Shown here one piece after another: positions 33,789 to 42,801 of a stretch of DNA of 64,000 nucleotides; within the stretch, counting starts at the first letter, position 1; the number at the start of each line of letters is the position of its first letter. Under the pieces are notes generated by a model that worked only from the letters and a program-made list of their open reading frames with translations, made no database searches and was not told the DNA's origin. Made by a program: the position numbers and the translations under genes. The stretch comes from CAUZWH01 sp965247665 (GTDB taxonomy: Bacteria > Pseudomonadota > Alphaproteobacteria > SHVV01), in assembly GCA_965247665.1 (NCBI GenBank), contig CBDFHH010000004.1, positions 1,071,843-1,135,842 on the forward strand. The letters run 5' to 3'.

Positions 33789-34190
33789 GTGGTGTACATG
33801 GGCTGTTTCAGACGGACGGTGGTGGTGACGAGCGACGGCAGCGGGCGGCGGCAGCGCGCCGTGATGGCGACCGATGCCGAATGGGAACGGATCGCCCGGG
33901 CGGCCGCGGCGAGCGGCATGGAGCTGTCGCGTTTCTTAGTTCATCGGGCACTTGAGCGGGACGCACTGCCGGCGGAGGTGCTGCGCCGGGCGGTGCGCGA
34001 GATGCTGGTGCTTTCCCAACTCGAGGAGCGACGCCTGCGCGCGGCTGGCGCGGGGGAGGCGTGGGAGGATGCCTGCGATTCGGTAGACGAATGGATGGAC
34101 CGGGAGGGTCTGCTGGACCGGCTAACCGATCCTGGTGCGGCGAACCGCTGGAAGGCGGTCGGCGTGGAACCGGAGACCGGGGACGGGTGA
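33789..34190 (+). CDS. Small DNA-binding-like protein 1 of relaxosome triplet
   Basis: The frame is open from 33753; GTG 33789 lies 11 bases after GGAG, and ATG 33798 is another option. The product has RRQRAVMATDAEWERIARAAAAS followed by SRFLVHRAL (given in parts), a strand-helix-helix pattern like MobC/TraJ-type ribbon-helix-helix relaxosome accessory proteins, and then a helical tail. Two similar genes follow with overlapping stop/start codons. Likely binds oriT next to the relaxase encoded at 35.8 kb and may regulate the operon. Confidence 0.6.
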   Translation: MVYMGCFRRTVVVTSDGSGRRQRAVMATDAEWERIARAAAASGMELSRFLVHRALERDALPAEVLRRAVREMLVLSQLEERRLRAAGAGEAWEDACDSVDEWMDREGLLDRLTDPGAANRWKAVGVEPETGDG

Positions 34191-34501
34191 TGACGGACGC
34201 GGCGGTGCCGACCGGGAGACGGCAGCGGAGCCTGCACTGCGGCCCGGAGGAGCAGGCGATGATCCGCGAACGAGCGGCGGCGGCGGGCAAGACGGTCTCG
34301 CGTCATGTGCTGGACCTCGCCCTTGCTGACGAACCGGACCGCCATCGCCTGGTGCTGACGCGGGAGGAGCAGGCGGAGTTGCGCGATGGGGTCCGGGCGG
34401 TCGAGGCATTCGTGGGAGCGCTCAGGCGCGAGCTTCCGGGCGGCAGCGGCCTGAACCTGCTGGCGGCGATCGCGGTCCTTGCGCGGGGACGGAGCGGGTG
34501 A
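34190..34501 (+). CDS. Small DNA-binding-like protein 2 of relaxosome triplet
   Basis: ATG at 34190 shares its A with the preceding TGA. The 103-residue product contains RQRSLHCGPEEQAMIRERAA and SRHVLDLALAD, the same strand-helix-helix pattern as its neighbours, followed by a helical tail (LTREEQAELRDGVRAVEAFV). Gene start and stop both overlap its neighbours, which argues for strict co-translation and perhaps a hetero-oligomer. Confidence 0.65.
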   Translation: MTDAAVPTGRRQRSLHCGPEEQAMIRERAAAAGKTVSRHVLDLALADEPDRHRLVLTREEQAELRDGVRAVEAFVGALRRELPGGSGLNLLAAIAVLARGRSG

Positions 34502-34998
34502 GACGGGCTCGGCGTGGGCGCAAGGCGAAGGCCGGCAAGCATCTTTCGATCTCGGCGACGGACGCGGAATGGGAGCGTGTGCGCGGGAACGCGGCGCGGC
34601 GCGGGCTGTCGATCGCGCGCTATCTGGTGGGGCTGGTGGCACGGGACGGGTCGGAAGAAGACGCGGGCACGGTCCTGGCTCTCGATGCGCAAGAGCAGCG
34701 GGAGCTCCTGGAGGCGATGCGGGAGACCCGTGCGCTGATACTGGAGGGCGCGGATGCGGCTCCTCTGGTGCGCGATATGCAAGAGCGGATTGCTGTGCAG
34801 TTCACCGCGTGGGCGTCTGAAATGGCCGGCTTGGGCCGCGCCGAAGCGCTTCAGGCCGCGCTCGGCGCCGTGCTGGGCGAGGAGCGGGCCCGCATCGTCG
34901 CGGCCTCGGTCGTGCCGTCGGCGCCGAAGCGCTCAGAAGCTGGGGAGGCCGAGCAAGGGAGGAAGGACGAGGGCCCGCGCCAGGGTCTGCTTCTGTGA
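34498..34998 (+). CDS. Small DNA-binding-like protein 3 of relaxosome triplet
   Basis: GTG at 34498 overlaps the previous TGA. The 166-residue protein repeats the pattern: KHLSISATDAEWERVRGNAA, then SIARYLVGLV, then QEQRELLEAMRETRALI. It has a longer Ala/Glu-rich C-terminal helix region. The SATDAEWER block is nearly the same as ATDAEWER of protein 1, so these arose by tandem duplication. Confidence 0.65.
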   Translation: MRRARRGRKAKAGKHLSISATDAEWERVRGNAARRGLSIARYLVGLVARDGSEEDAGTVLALDAQEQRELLEAMRETRALILEGADAAPLVRDMQERIAVQFTAWASEMAGLGRAEALQAALGAVLGEERARIVAASVVPSAPKRSEAGEAEQGRKDEGPRQGLLL

Positions 34999-35062
34999 GG
35001 CCGGTGGTATCGCCGGTGCCCGGCAAAGTCCCTGAGGTTGTCTATACGAGGGGAGAGGAACC

Positions 35063-35692
35063 GTGATCGCGAAGGACGATGGAGACGGCCGACGGACAGC
35101 CGAAGCAGATCTGCTTGCGAGCTTGCCTGGCGATCGGCCGGCGGGGGGCGTCGACCCGGCCGCGTTCGAGGAACTGCGAACAGCCATGGTGAATATCGGA
35201 GAGCAATTGGCCGGGTTGCGGGAAGCGGTGCGAGCGGCACCGGTGACGGCGGAGGCGCTGGCGGCGTGGAGCGACGATCTCCTGAAACGGCTTGGCGCGG
35301 CGGCGCGGCCCGCGGACGCGCGAGCCGCGGAGGCGGCTGCAAAGACGGAGAAAGCGGCGGAGCCCATCGACCGGGCTCTGGCGCGGCTCTCGGCCGAGGT
35401 CGAGGGGATGGGGAAATCGCTGGCGGAGGACCGTTCCGAGATCCGGACGGGCACGGCGGGGATCGAGAGCGCTGCGGCCAGGATCGAGACGAATCTCGGA
35501 AAGCTCTCCGACAATGCCGGCTGGGATTCGAATTGGATACTCAACAGACTTGAAGACATCGAGAAACACATGGCCAGGTTGAGGTTCGGCTGGCGGGCGT
35601 TTCTCGCACCCTGGGTGGTCTTCGTCTTTATGCTGGGCATGGCGCTCGAGAGCCGCATCCATCTTCTTTATCGATGGTTGTGGGCCAGTTGA
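35063..35692 (+). CDS. Coiled-coil protein with C-terminal membrane helix
   Basis: A GTG start behind GGGGAGAGG gives 209 residues: a long Ala/Glu/Arg-rich, heptad-like region (about residues 30-165) and a single hydrophobic helix near 175-198 (FLAPWVVFVFMLGMALES). No family recognised. It sits between the relaxosome triplet and the relaxase, so it may tether the relaxosome to the inner membrane; this is inference. Confidence 0.6.
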   Translation: MIAKDDGDGRRTAEADLLASLPGDRPAGGVDPAAFEELRTAMVNIGEQLAGLREAVRAAPVTAEALAAWSDDLLKRLGAAARPADARAAEAAAKTEKAAEPIDRALARLSAEVEGMGKSLAEDRSEIRTGTAGIESAAARIETNLGKLSDNAGWDSNWILNRLEDIEKHMARLRFGWRAFLAPWVVFVFMLGMALESRIHLLYRWLWAS

Positions 35693-35764
35693 ACCGGCAA
35701 CGTTCCCTGCACCGGCGTCTCCGGCGTACGCCCGCGGGCGCGGCCTCCGGGACGGTCTGATCGG

Positions 35765-38700
35765 ATGGTCGCGACGGTCGTCGAGCTTCGTTCCTCGGCC
35801 GTCGCGGTGGTCTATTACGAGCGGGACGGCTATTACGCGCGGAACGACCCGGAGCACCGCCAGGCGAGCTTTTGGCACGGGGCGGCGGCGGCGGCGCTCG
35901 GGCTGCGGGGCCATGTGCACCCGTCGCGCTTCGAGTCGCTGCTGTCGGGATGGGTTCCGGGGACGGATATCCGGCTCGGGCGGATGCGCGAGGGCGAGCA
36001 CGAGCACCGACCCGGCTGGGACATCACTTTGTCTGCGCCCAAGTCGGTGTCGCTGGAAGCGCTGGTTATGGGCGACCGGCGGGTGATTCGTGCGCATGAC
36101 GAGGCGGTGCGCGCGACGCTCGACTGGGTGGAGGGGGAGCTTTTGGAGACGCGGGGCTGGGACCCCGCGGCCTGGCGCCGTCCGCGGGTGAAGGCGCATG
36201 GCATGGCGGTGGCCGGGTTCCGACATCTGACCAGCCGCAACCTCGACCCGCAGCTGCACACCCATTGCGTGCTGGCCAACATGACGCGCAATGCGTCCGG
36301 GGAATGGCGCAGCGTCGAGCCGACGCGGATGCGGCGCAACGAGAAGCTGATCGGGGCCTATTACCGCAACGAGCTTGCGCGCCGGCTGCAGGCGCTTGGC
36401 ATGGCGGTGGTACCGACCCTGGTGGGGCGGGTACCGGGGTTCGAGCTCGCGGGCTACGGACGCTCGTTCCTGGAGGCGTTCTCGGGCCGGCGGCGGGAGA
36501 TCCTGGCGCATCTGGAGCGCTACGAACTTCCCTATACGGCGGCGCTCACGCAGATGGCGGCGCTGCACACGCGCCGGCGCAAGCGCGACAAGGGGCTCGA
36601 GGACCTCGTGCCGGCTTGGCGCGAACGCGCGAGGGCGCTCGGGTTGGCGCGGGCCAGGGCTGAGCTATCACCGCCGCGGCCCGCCGACCCGATGACGGGC
36701 AAACGGGCGAGGCCGGCATGTGTCGCCGCGCCCAGCCTGCCACCCAATGAGGTCCGCCGTCTGAAACGTGCACCGGCTCTGCCGAAGCTGCCGCGCGAGG
36801 ATGCAGCGGCCTCGCGTGAGGCGCCCTGCACGCGCTCTGCCCGCGCTCCGGCGGCGCTTTCGCCGGAGCCGGAGCTGGGCGTGCTGGAGGCGGTGGCGCG
36901 GGCCGTGGCGCATGTCAGTGAGCGGCGGAGCACGATCCCGGAGAGTGAGATTCGGGCGGTGGCGCTGGGTCATGCGCCGGGGCGCTACGGTCTCGCGGCG
37001 ATCGATGCGGCGATCGCGCGGCTGGTTCGCGGCGGCGAGCTCGTCGAGGCGCAACGCCGGGGCACGGACCGCGCCTTCGTCACCGAGCATGCGGTGCGTG
37101 CGGAGCGGCGCGTGCTGGCGTCGATGCGCGCCGGCCGCGGCAGGGGCATGGCGCTGGCCGCGGCGAAGGCGGTCGGGGCGCGCCTGGGCAAAACCCGACT
37201 CACCCGGGGCCAGAAGGAGGCGGTCGGAACGGTGCTGTTGTCGCACGACCTCGTGGTTGGGGTGCAGGGCCATGCCGGCAGCGGCAAGACGACCATGCTG
37301 CGCGAGGTCGCTGGCCTCCTGGGCGCGACGAAGATAGCGGGACTGGCGCCGTCGGCCTCCGCCGCGCGGGTGCTCGCGCGCGAGGCCGGCATCGCGTCGC
37401 AGACGCTGCAGTCCTTCCTCACCCGCTTCGGAGATCTCTCCGACTCGGAGCGGCTGGCAAGGGGCCGGTCCGAACTTGGCGGCGCGGTGCTGGCGGTGGA
37501 CGAGGCCTCGATGATCGACACGGTGCGGATGGAGGCGCTGCTGCGGATCGCGCGCGATTTGGGCGTCGCGCGGGTCGTGTTGGTGGGCGACACGGCGCAA
37601 CTGCGGGCCGTGGATGCCGGACAGCCCTTCCGCCTGCTGCAGAAGGCGGGCATGGCGACGGCCACGATGAACGAGGTGGTGCGCCAGCGCGACCCGGCGC
37701 TGGTCGCGGCGGTGGGTCTTGCGCGGGAAGGCGAGCCGGGCGCGGCGATCGCGGGGCTGGGCGAGCGGGTGCGCGAAGTCCAGCGCGGGGAGCTCGGCGC
37801 GGAGGCGGGACGGCGCTGGCTCGCGTTGTCTCGGCAAGACCGCGACGAGACGGCGATCATGGCGCCCACCCACGCGATCCGCCGGCAGGTTAACGAGACC
37901 GTGCGCGAGGGTCTTGCGCGGGAGGGCGTGCTGCACGGGCGGGTGCTCGTCGTGGACCGCCTGGTCAACCGACGGCTCACCCGGGCGCAAGCTGCGGATA
38001 TCCGGAGCTACGCACCGGGTGATACGGCGGTGTTCCACCGCGACGCCTACGGTTGCCGTGCCAACGACGTTTGCCTGGTGACTGGCATCGATGAAGGACA
38101 GGTGGTGCTGGCCGACCCGGACGGCGGGGAGCACCGGTTCCGGCCCGCGGGCAATGCGGCGCGCTATATGGGCCTCTACGACACCGAAGCGCTCGAGCTC
38201 AGGGCTGGCGACCGGATCCGCTGGACGCGCAACCGCAAGGCGCCGCGGCCGCGCTTCGGCCGTGCCCCGGTGCCGGATCTGGTCAATGGGAGCGAAGCCG
38301 ACATCCTGGAGATTGGACACAAGCGGGTGCGCTTCCGCAACGAGGACGGCCGGGCGATCGGGCTCGCGCGATCGGATGTGCAGCTGCGTCACCTGGACCA
38401 TGCCTATTGCTCGACTGTGCATGGCGCGCAGGGCCGGACCGCGCGCTCGGCGATCGCGGTGCTGGAAGCCCGGGGTCCGGCGGACCGGGAGCTGTTCCAT
38501 GTCGAGGTCAGCCGGGGTGCGGAGGCGTTCGTACTGTTGACCGACGACCGTGAGGCGCTGATCGAGCTTCTGGAGGGGCGGGCGGGCCGCGAGGACGGGG
38601 CGCTGGAGGCGCTGGGCCTCGACCCGGCCGAGATACCGGTCGTGGACCCGGAGGTGTTCGCGGCGTTGGCGGCGGACTGGCGGACGCTGCAGCGGGCGGG

Positions 38701-40483
38701 TGGGGAAACGGGCCCGTTCCTGGTGCCGGGCTACCGGGCGGTCATGGCGCGGGCGGCGGCGCTCTCCGCGATCGAGGATCTGCCGGCGGACATGCGCGGG
38801 CTTACCGACCGGATGCTGGCGGAGCATGCGGGGCATCTCGCCCGCGCCCGGGAGGTGAGAGAGCTGACCGGGCGGGTCCGGGCGCACTGGCAGCGCTGGC
38901 CGGAGTTCAGCTGGGCGGCCTCGGCACAGGAAGGCGCGGTGGAGAAGCTTCCCGAATACGCGGCCTGGCGCGAGGCGGGTGCGGCGCTTCTGGAGGCGGG
39001 CCGGGCGCGGCTTGCGGAGGACGGGCCGCACGCCGGGCTCGCCGATGCCGTGGAAATGCTCGAACACACGCGGCTCTTGGACGATGGCGACCGGTTCGAG
39101 CGCGGCTGGCGGGCGCTTTGCGAGCGGTGCGCTCATGACGGTGTGCCGGAACTGCATGCGGGCGGCTATGCGGCGCTCGCGGAGCTGGGCCACCGGCTCG
39201 CGGCGGCCCCGGAGCTCGATGCGCGTCGGCGGGGCGCTGTGGAGGAGTGGCAGGCGGTCCATGCGACGCAGACGGTGCTGGCCGAGGCGGTCCGGACCCT
39301 GCCCGGCCGCGTAGCGGGATGGCGCGCGCGCCGGTCATCGGACCTGCCGCTCGACAGGCATGGCGGGGCCGACCCGGCCGCGCCCGCCTGCCGCGCCTGG
39401 CGGGCGGAAGGCCGGGGTCTGGTGACCGGGGGCTTGGACATGCTGCAGCGCGGAGACGCCCATGCGCCGTATCTGGATGCCGTGCCGGGCGCTTGGGAGG
39501 GCGTCCGGCAGGCGGTGGCGGAGAGCCGGGACGCGCTTCAGGACGACCTGTATCTGCGGTTCGAGTGGCTGACGCGGGAGGTGGTCCGGCAGGCGCGTGA
39601 GACCCGGACCGAGGCATACCACGTGCCGCGCTACGGCGAGATGGTCGGGCAGGCGGAGCTGCTTTGCCAACAGTCGGGATTGGCGTCAGGCCGGCAAAGG
39701 GCCGTCGATGCCTGTTTGCGGCATCGCGAGGTGAGCACGCGGCTGTGCCAGGAAATACGGGACTGGCCCGAGCGGGCGGGCGCGCTGTTGGCCGAGCGCC
39801 CCGGGCCGGATGCGACGCTCGATGCCCTGATCGAGCAGCGAAAGCGCGTGGCCGCCCTGCTTGCCGAGGCCAGTGCCATGCGGGCGAAGGAAAGCACGCA
39901 TGCGCCCCATCTGAACGCCCTACCGGACGAACGGGAGGCGTTGCTCGAGGCCGCTCGCCGCCTCGACCGCGGGCTGGTCGCTGCCGAGCTGGCGGAGGCG
40001 AACCGGCTCGCGACCATGACACGGCGGTTCGCGGAGAAAACAGGCGGGCTCGCGTTCGACGCCAGGGGCTATGCCGAGTTGATGGAGCGGGTGCGCTCGC
40101 TCGATGCCAGGCCCGACTTGGCGAAGGGTGACCTGCGCGGGAGGCTCCAGGGTCATCTGGCCAGGGACGAACGCTGGACCCGGGACCGGGACCGGGTCGT
40201 CGCATTCCTCGAACGGGCCGGAGAGGTCGAGCGTGCGCGGACCACGCCGGCGGAAGGAGGGCCGGATCGGGACGACTGGCGGCGGAAGGCGGGGCAGATT
40301 CTCGACGAGGCGAAGGCGCTCAGGAAGGACATTGTGAAACACGAGCTCGCCGCCCATCTGAGGGCCGTCGGCGCCGCACCGGACGCGCTCGAGGCAAAGG
40401 AAGAGACGATCGGAAACAGAATTGCCCTCGACGAGCGGGCGCACAAGGAGCAACTCAGTCAGGGCGGCGGGCTCTCGATGTAG
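35765..40483 (+). CDS. MobF-type conjugative relaxase-helicase (TrwC/TraA-like), 1572 aa
   Basis: The N-terminal relaxase domain (about residues 1-300) carries paired tyrosines VYY (17-18) and GYY (23-24) and the three-histidine metal motif: His154 in FRHLTSR and His165/His167 in DPQLHTHC. It would nick oriT and stay covalently bound to the 5' end. The following helicase region has Walker A GHAGSGKTT (about 503-511), VDEASMID (motif II), GDTAQLRAVDAG (motif III) and the C-terminal ATVHGAQG-like block (CSTVHGAQGRT), as in RecD/TraI helicases. A further ~600 residues of Ala/Arg/Glu-rich helical sequence follow, longer than TrwC and without recognised domain. No coupling protein or complete T4SS is in the window. 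Confidence 0.88.
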   Translation: MVATVVELRSSAVAVVYYERDGYYARNDPEHRQASFWHGAAAAALGLRGHVHPSRFESLLSGWVPGTDIRLGRMREGEHEHRPGWDITLSAPKSVSLEALVMGDRRVIRAHDEAVRATLDWVEGELLETRGWDPAAWRRPRVKAHGMAVAGFRHLTSRNLDPQLHTHCVLANMTRNASGEWRSVEPTRMRRNEKLIGAYYRNELARRLQALGMAVVPTLVGRVPGFELAGYGRSFLEAFSGRRREILAHLERYELPYTAALTQMAALHTRRRKRDKGLEDLVPAWRERARALGLARARAELSPPRPADPMTGKRARPACVAAPSLPPNEVRRLKRAPALPKLPREDAAASREAPCTRSARAPAALSPEPELGVLEAVARAVAHVSERRSTIPESEIRAVALGHAPGRYGLAAIDAAIARLVRGGELVEAQRRGTDRAFVTEHAVRAERRVLASMRAGRGRGMALAAAKAVGARLGKTRLTRGQKEAVGTVLLSHDLVVGVQGHAGSGKTTMLREVAGLLGATKIAGLAPSASAARVLAREAGIASQTLQSFLTRFGDLSDSERLARGRSELGGAVLAVDEASMIDTVRMEALLRIARDLGVARVVLVGDTAQLRAVDAGQPFRLLQKAGMATATMNEVVRQRDPALVAAVGLAREGEPGAAIAGLGERVREVQRGELGAEAGRRWLALSRQDRDETAIMAPTHAIRRQVNETVREGLAREGVLHGRVLVVDRLVNRRLTRAQAADIRSYAPGDTAVFHRDAYGCRANDVCLVTGIDEGQVVLADPDGGEHRFRPAGNAARYMGLYDTEALELRAGDRIRWTRNRKAPRPRFGRAPVPDLVNGSEADILEIGHKRVRFRNEDGRAIGLARSDVQLRHLDHAYCSTVHGAQGRTARSAIAVLEARGPADRELFHVEVSRGAEAFVLLTDDREALIELLEGRAGREDGALEALGLDPAEIPVVDPEVFAALAADWRTLQRAGGETGPFLVPGYRAVMARAAALSAIEDLPADMRGLTDRMLAEHAGHLARAREVRELTGRVRAHWQRWPEFSWAASAQEGAVEKLPEYAAWREAGAALLEAGRARLAEDGPHAGLADAVEMLEHTRLLDDGDRFERGWRALCERCAHDGVPELHAGGYAALAELGHRLAAAPELDARRRGAVEEWQAVHATQTVLAEAVRTLPGRVAGWRARRSSDLPLDRHGGADPAAPACRAWRAEGRGLVTGGLDMLQRGDAHAPYLDAVPGAWEGVRQAVAESRDALQDDLYLRFEWLTREVVRQARETRTEAYHVPRYGEMVGQAELLCQQSGLASGRQRAVDACLRHREVSTRLCQEIRDWPERAGALLAERPGPDATLDALIEQRKRVAALLAEASAMRAKESTHAPHLNALPDEREALLEAARRLDRGLVAAELAEANRLATMTRRFAEKTGGLAFDARGYAELMERVRSLDARPDLAKGDLRGRLQGHLARDERWTRDRDRVVAFLERAGEVERARTTPAEGGPDRDDWRRKAGQILDEAKALRKDIVKHELAAHLRAVGAAPDALEAKEETIGNRIALDERAHKEQLSQGGGLSM

Positions 40484-40650
40484 ACCCGGACCAACCGACG
40501 CCGATGCACGGTGCGGAGACATTGCCGGCGGCGGTGAGGCTTGTGGGGAGCGTTGGTGAAAGCGCGTGGTAATTGCTTGCGTGCCAGTGCGCCGGGAGGC
40601 CTGAACATGGGGTTCTTGTCCGCCGGCGACGTGAAAGCGAAGGGAGATCG

Positions 40651-41847
40651 ATGATGAGGATGTGTTTTCGTTTGCTCGCGATGTGCTGCGGCGGGGCGAT
40701 CATGCTCATGGCCGCGCCGGCGCCTCCGGTGGCGGCGTACGAGTACCGGTACAACCTGAGCTCTCACAGCGCGACGTTTTTCGAGGAGCTGCTGAAAGGC
40801 CGGGTCTGGATTCTGGCTCGGCGCTTAAAGCGCGCGGACCGTAACAAGGTGTGGGGTTTTTATTTCAATCCGAACGGCCGGATTTACAACTGCATCTTTT
40901 TCGACGGCCGCTATCGGATGGCGGAAACGTTTTGGCGGATAGTTGACAGCCGGAAGTTCGGGAGCTTGCTGAACAATTACTCCCTGAACGAGGAGCCGGA
41001 TCCGAAGCAGATTCGAAAACATACGCCGGTCTTCTATGACCCGGATACGGGGCGGCTGCATGACGAGGGGTGGTTTAAAAAGCCGGGGGCATGGCTCGTG
41101 TCGAGGGATGGCTGGGTCCAGGACAGCTGGCCGCGGGCGCTTAAGCATGTTTGTCCGGACGTGCCTTTGCCGGCCGACATGGCGATTAATGAGCTCCAGA
41201 CGTCGCGCAGGCTGGACAAGCTGCGCGAGCAGGATCCGGAGGCGGTGATTCGCAACTATCCCGGATCGGAGTTGCGCCGGCTGGGCGCGGTGGGGATCGG
41301 GGCGGCACGGAACAAGCCGACGGTCACGATCACCGACCTTGACCGCTTCTTTGCGGAACAAAACGGCCAAATCGTCGAGACTCCGTCTGGGAACCGCTAT
41401 GCCGTGGCGATCGGCGGCCGCGACGATGAGCTGTGGCGTCTCGGGATGTTCGATGACGAGGAGATCACCGATATCGGCTATTCCTCGGTTTCGGACGACA
41501 GCAAGCACTTGGTCTGGTCGTTCGAAAAACAGAAGGAGTCCGGGCGGTATCGGATCGGCGAGGCGTTTCCGGCGCTACCGACCGGGAAGCGTTATGCGGC
41601 CCACCGGCTGATGGATTGGATCATCGCCGAGGGCCGTGCGATCGGGCTGCCGTTCCTCGACCGCGACAATGTGGGGTTGCGTTTCGAAGCCGAAGGCAAG
41701 GTGACGGCATCGACCAATTCGGGCGAGGAGATCGCCGGCAAGTGGTGGTGGTCGCGCGGCAACCTGAATGTGCAGCTGAGCGGGGTCAAGGAAGTGATGA
41801 GCTATGCGTGGCAGCCGCTGGCCGAGCGTCTCGGCTGGCCGGGCTAG
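40651..41847 (+). CDS. Uncharacterised secreted protein
   Basis: I start at ATG 40651 (AGGGAG six bases upstream). The 398-residue product begins with a signal peptide (MCFRLLAMCCGGAIMLMAAP, cleavage near residue 29, VAAYEY). The mature start YEYRYNLSSHSATFFEELL and the block FWRIVDSRKFGSLL recur in a damaged second copy on the other strand at 42.5 kb. No family recognised; the C-terminal part is rich in Trp and Lys (GKWWWSRGN). Possibly an exported factor carried by the mobile element. Confidence 0.65.
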   Translation: MMRMCFRLLAMCCGGAIMLMAAPAPPVAAYEYRYNLSSHSATFFEELLKGRVWILARRLKRADRNKVWGFYFNPNGRIYNCIFFDGRYRMAETFWRIVDSRKFGSLLNNYSLNEEPDPKQIRKHTPVFYDPDTGRLHDEGWFKKPGAWLVSRDGWVQDSWPRALKHVCPDVPLPADMAINELQTSRRLDKLREQDPEAVIRNYPGSELRRLGAVGIGAARNKPTVTITDLDRFFAEQNGQIVETPSGNRYAVAIGGRDDELWRLGMFDDEEITDIGYSSVSDDSKHLVWSFEKQKESGRYRIGEAFPALPTGKRYAAHRLMDWIIAEGRAIGLPFLDRDNVGLRFEAEGKVTASTNSGEEIAGKWWWSRGNLNVQLSGVKEVMSYAWQPLAERLGWPG

Positions 41848-42092
41848 TGCCGTGACGGTGCTTCGCTCTGCGCTGCCCTTCATGGTCGCCTGGCTATGGG
41901 CGGTGGTGGTGTTGGGACGGTCAGGACCTGGTCGGCTCGCTGCCTAGCGACCCGACGACATTCTCCATAAACAAAAAGTACGCTTTCTTCAGCCAGCGCG
42001 GCAAAGGAGCGCGGCTACTAAACTAGCCTTCCCAGCACACAGCCGCCTCTCCACACAACCATATTCCCAAGACTCGTCCCGCGGAGTATTCT

Positions 42093-42380
42093 ATGACCAT
42101 GGAAGGGGGATGGTTTTACGATACCCACGCAGCCATCCGCCGGCTCACCAAGGCCGGTATACCCGAGCCACATGCCGAAGCCATCGCGTACGAGTTCGAC
42201 CGCGTGATAGAGCACCGACTGGCCACCAAGGCCGACATCGAGAAACCGGGCCTGACCACCAAGGTCGACATCGGATCCGCCCGCGTCGAGTTGGAGAAAC
42301 TTGAGCGCGAGCAGACCCTATGGAAGATCGGCTACTTCGTCGTCATGGGGGCCTTGGTGATCGCAGCCATCACGCTCTAG
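42093..42380 (+). CDS. DUF1640-like coiled-coil protein with C-terminal membrane helix
   Basis: A 95-residue protein with GIPEPHAEAIAYEFD, LATKADIEK and a C-terminal hydrophobic helix (IGYFVVMGALVIAAITL). This matches small bacterial proteins related to DUF1640/CCDC90 that carry a membrane-anchored coiled coil, though slightly short. The role is unknown. The gap 41848-42092 upstream holds no other gene. Confidence 0.55.
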   Translation: MTMEGGWFYDTHAAIRRLTKAGIPEPHAEAIAYEFDRVIEHRLATKADIEKPGLTTKVDIGSARVELEKLEREQTLWKIGYFVVMGALVIAAITL

Positions 42381-42477
42381 CAACGCCTGGCAGCCCATTT
42401 CTGCGCCGGCCAGCTCGGCTTGGCCGCATCCAACACCGGCGGGGCTGTAGCCTTGGTCCCGCTTCTCCCGGCTTGCC

Positions 42478-42767
42478 GATGTTCATCAGGCTCCCGAACT
42501 TCCGGCTGTCCACAGTCCGCCAAGCCTGCTCGACCACCCCATAGTCCGACTTCGGGTTGCTGCAGATGTACGTCAGCCCCTTCGGATCGAAGTACGCGCC
42601 CCACACCTTGTTGCGCGTTTAAGGTTCTCCGGCCGGTGCACGATCCAGGCAGGGCCCGACATCAGCTCTTTGAAGAACGCCGCGCTGTGCGAGCTCAAGT
42701 TGTAGCGGTACTCATACGCCGCCGCCGCCCCGCCGCAGCACATCGCCAGCAAGCGAAACCGGATCAT
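42478..42767 (-). pseudogene. Frameshifted, truncated paralogue of the 40.65-kb secreted protein
   Basis: From ATG 42767 one frame encodes MIRFRLLAMCCGGAAAAYEY, NLSSHSAAFFKELMSG; after about 42.615 kb a shifted frame continues NKVWGAYFDPKGLTYIC and WRTVDSRKFGSLMN, then similarity ends. These blocks align with LLAMCCGG, YEYRYNLSSHSATFFEELL, NKVWGFYFNPNGRIYNC and WRIVDSRKFGSLLN in the intact gene. Only the first third survives, inverted relative to the intact copy. Confidence 0.8.
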
Positions 42768-42801
42768 CGTCGATCTCCTTCCCGAGAGGAATAAACGCAA
42801 C

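Noticed and set aside
36668..39262. 864-codon minus-strand open frame
   Set aside because: Lies antisense to the helicase part of the relaxase, which has Walker and RecD-like motifs; Arg/His-rich composition typical of a shadow.
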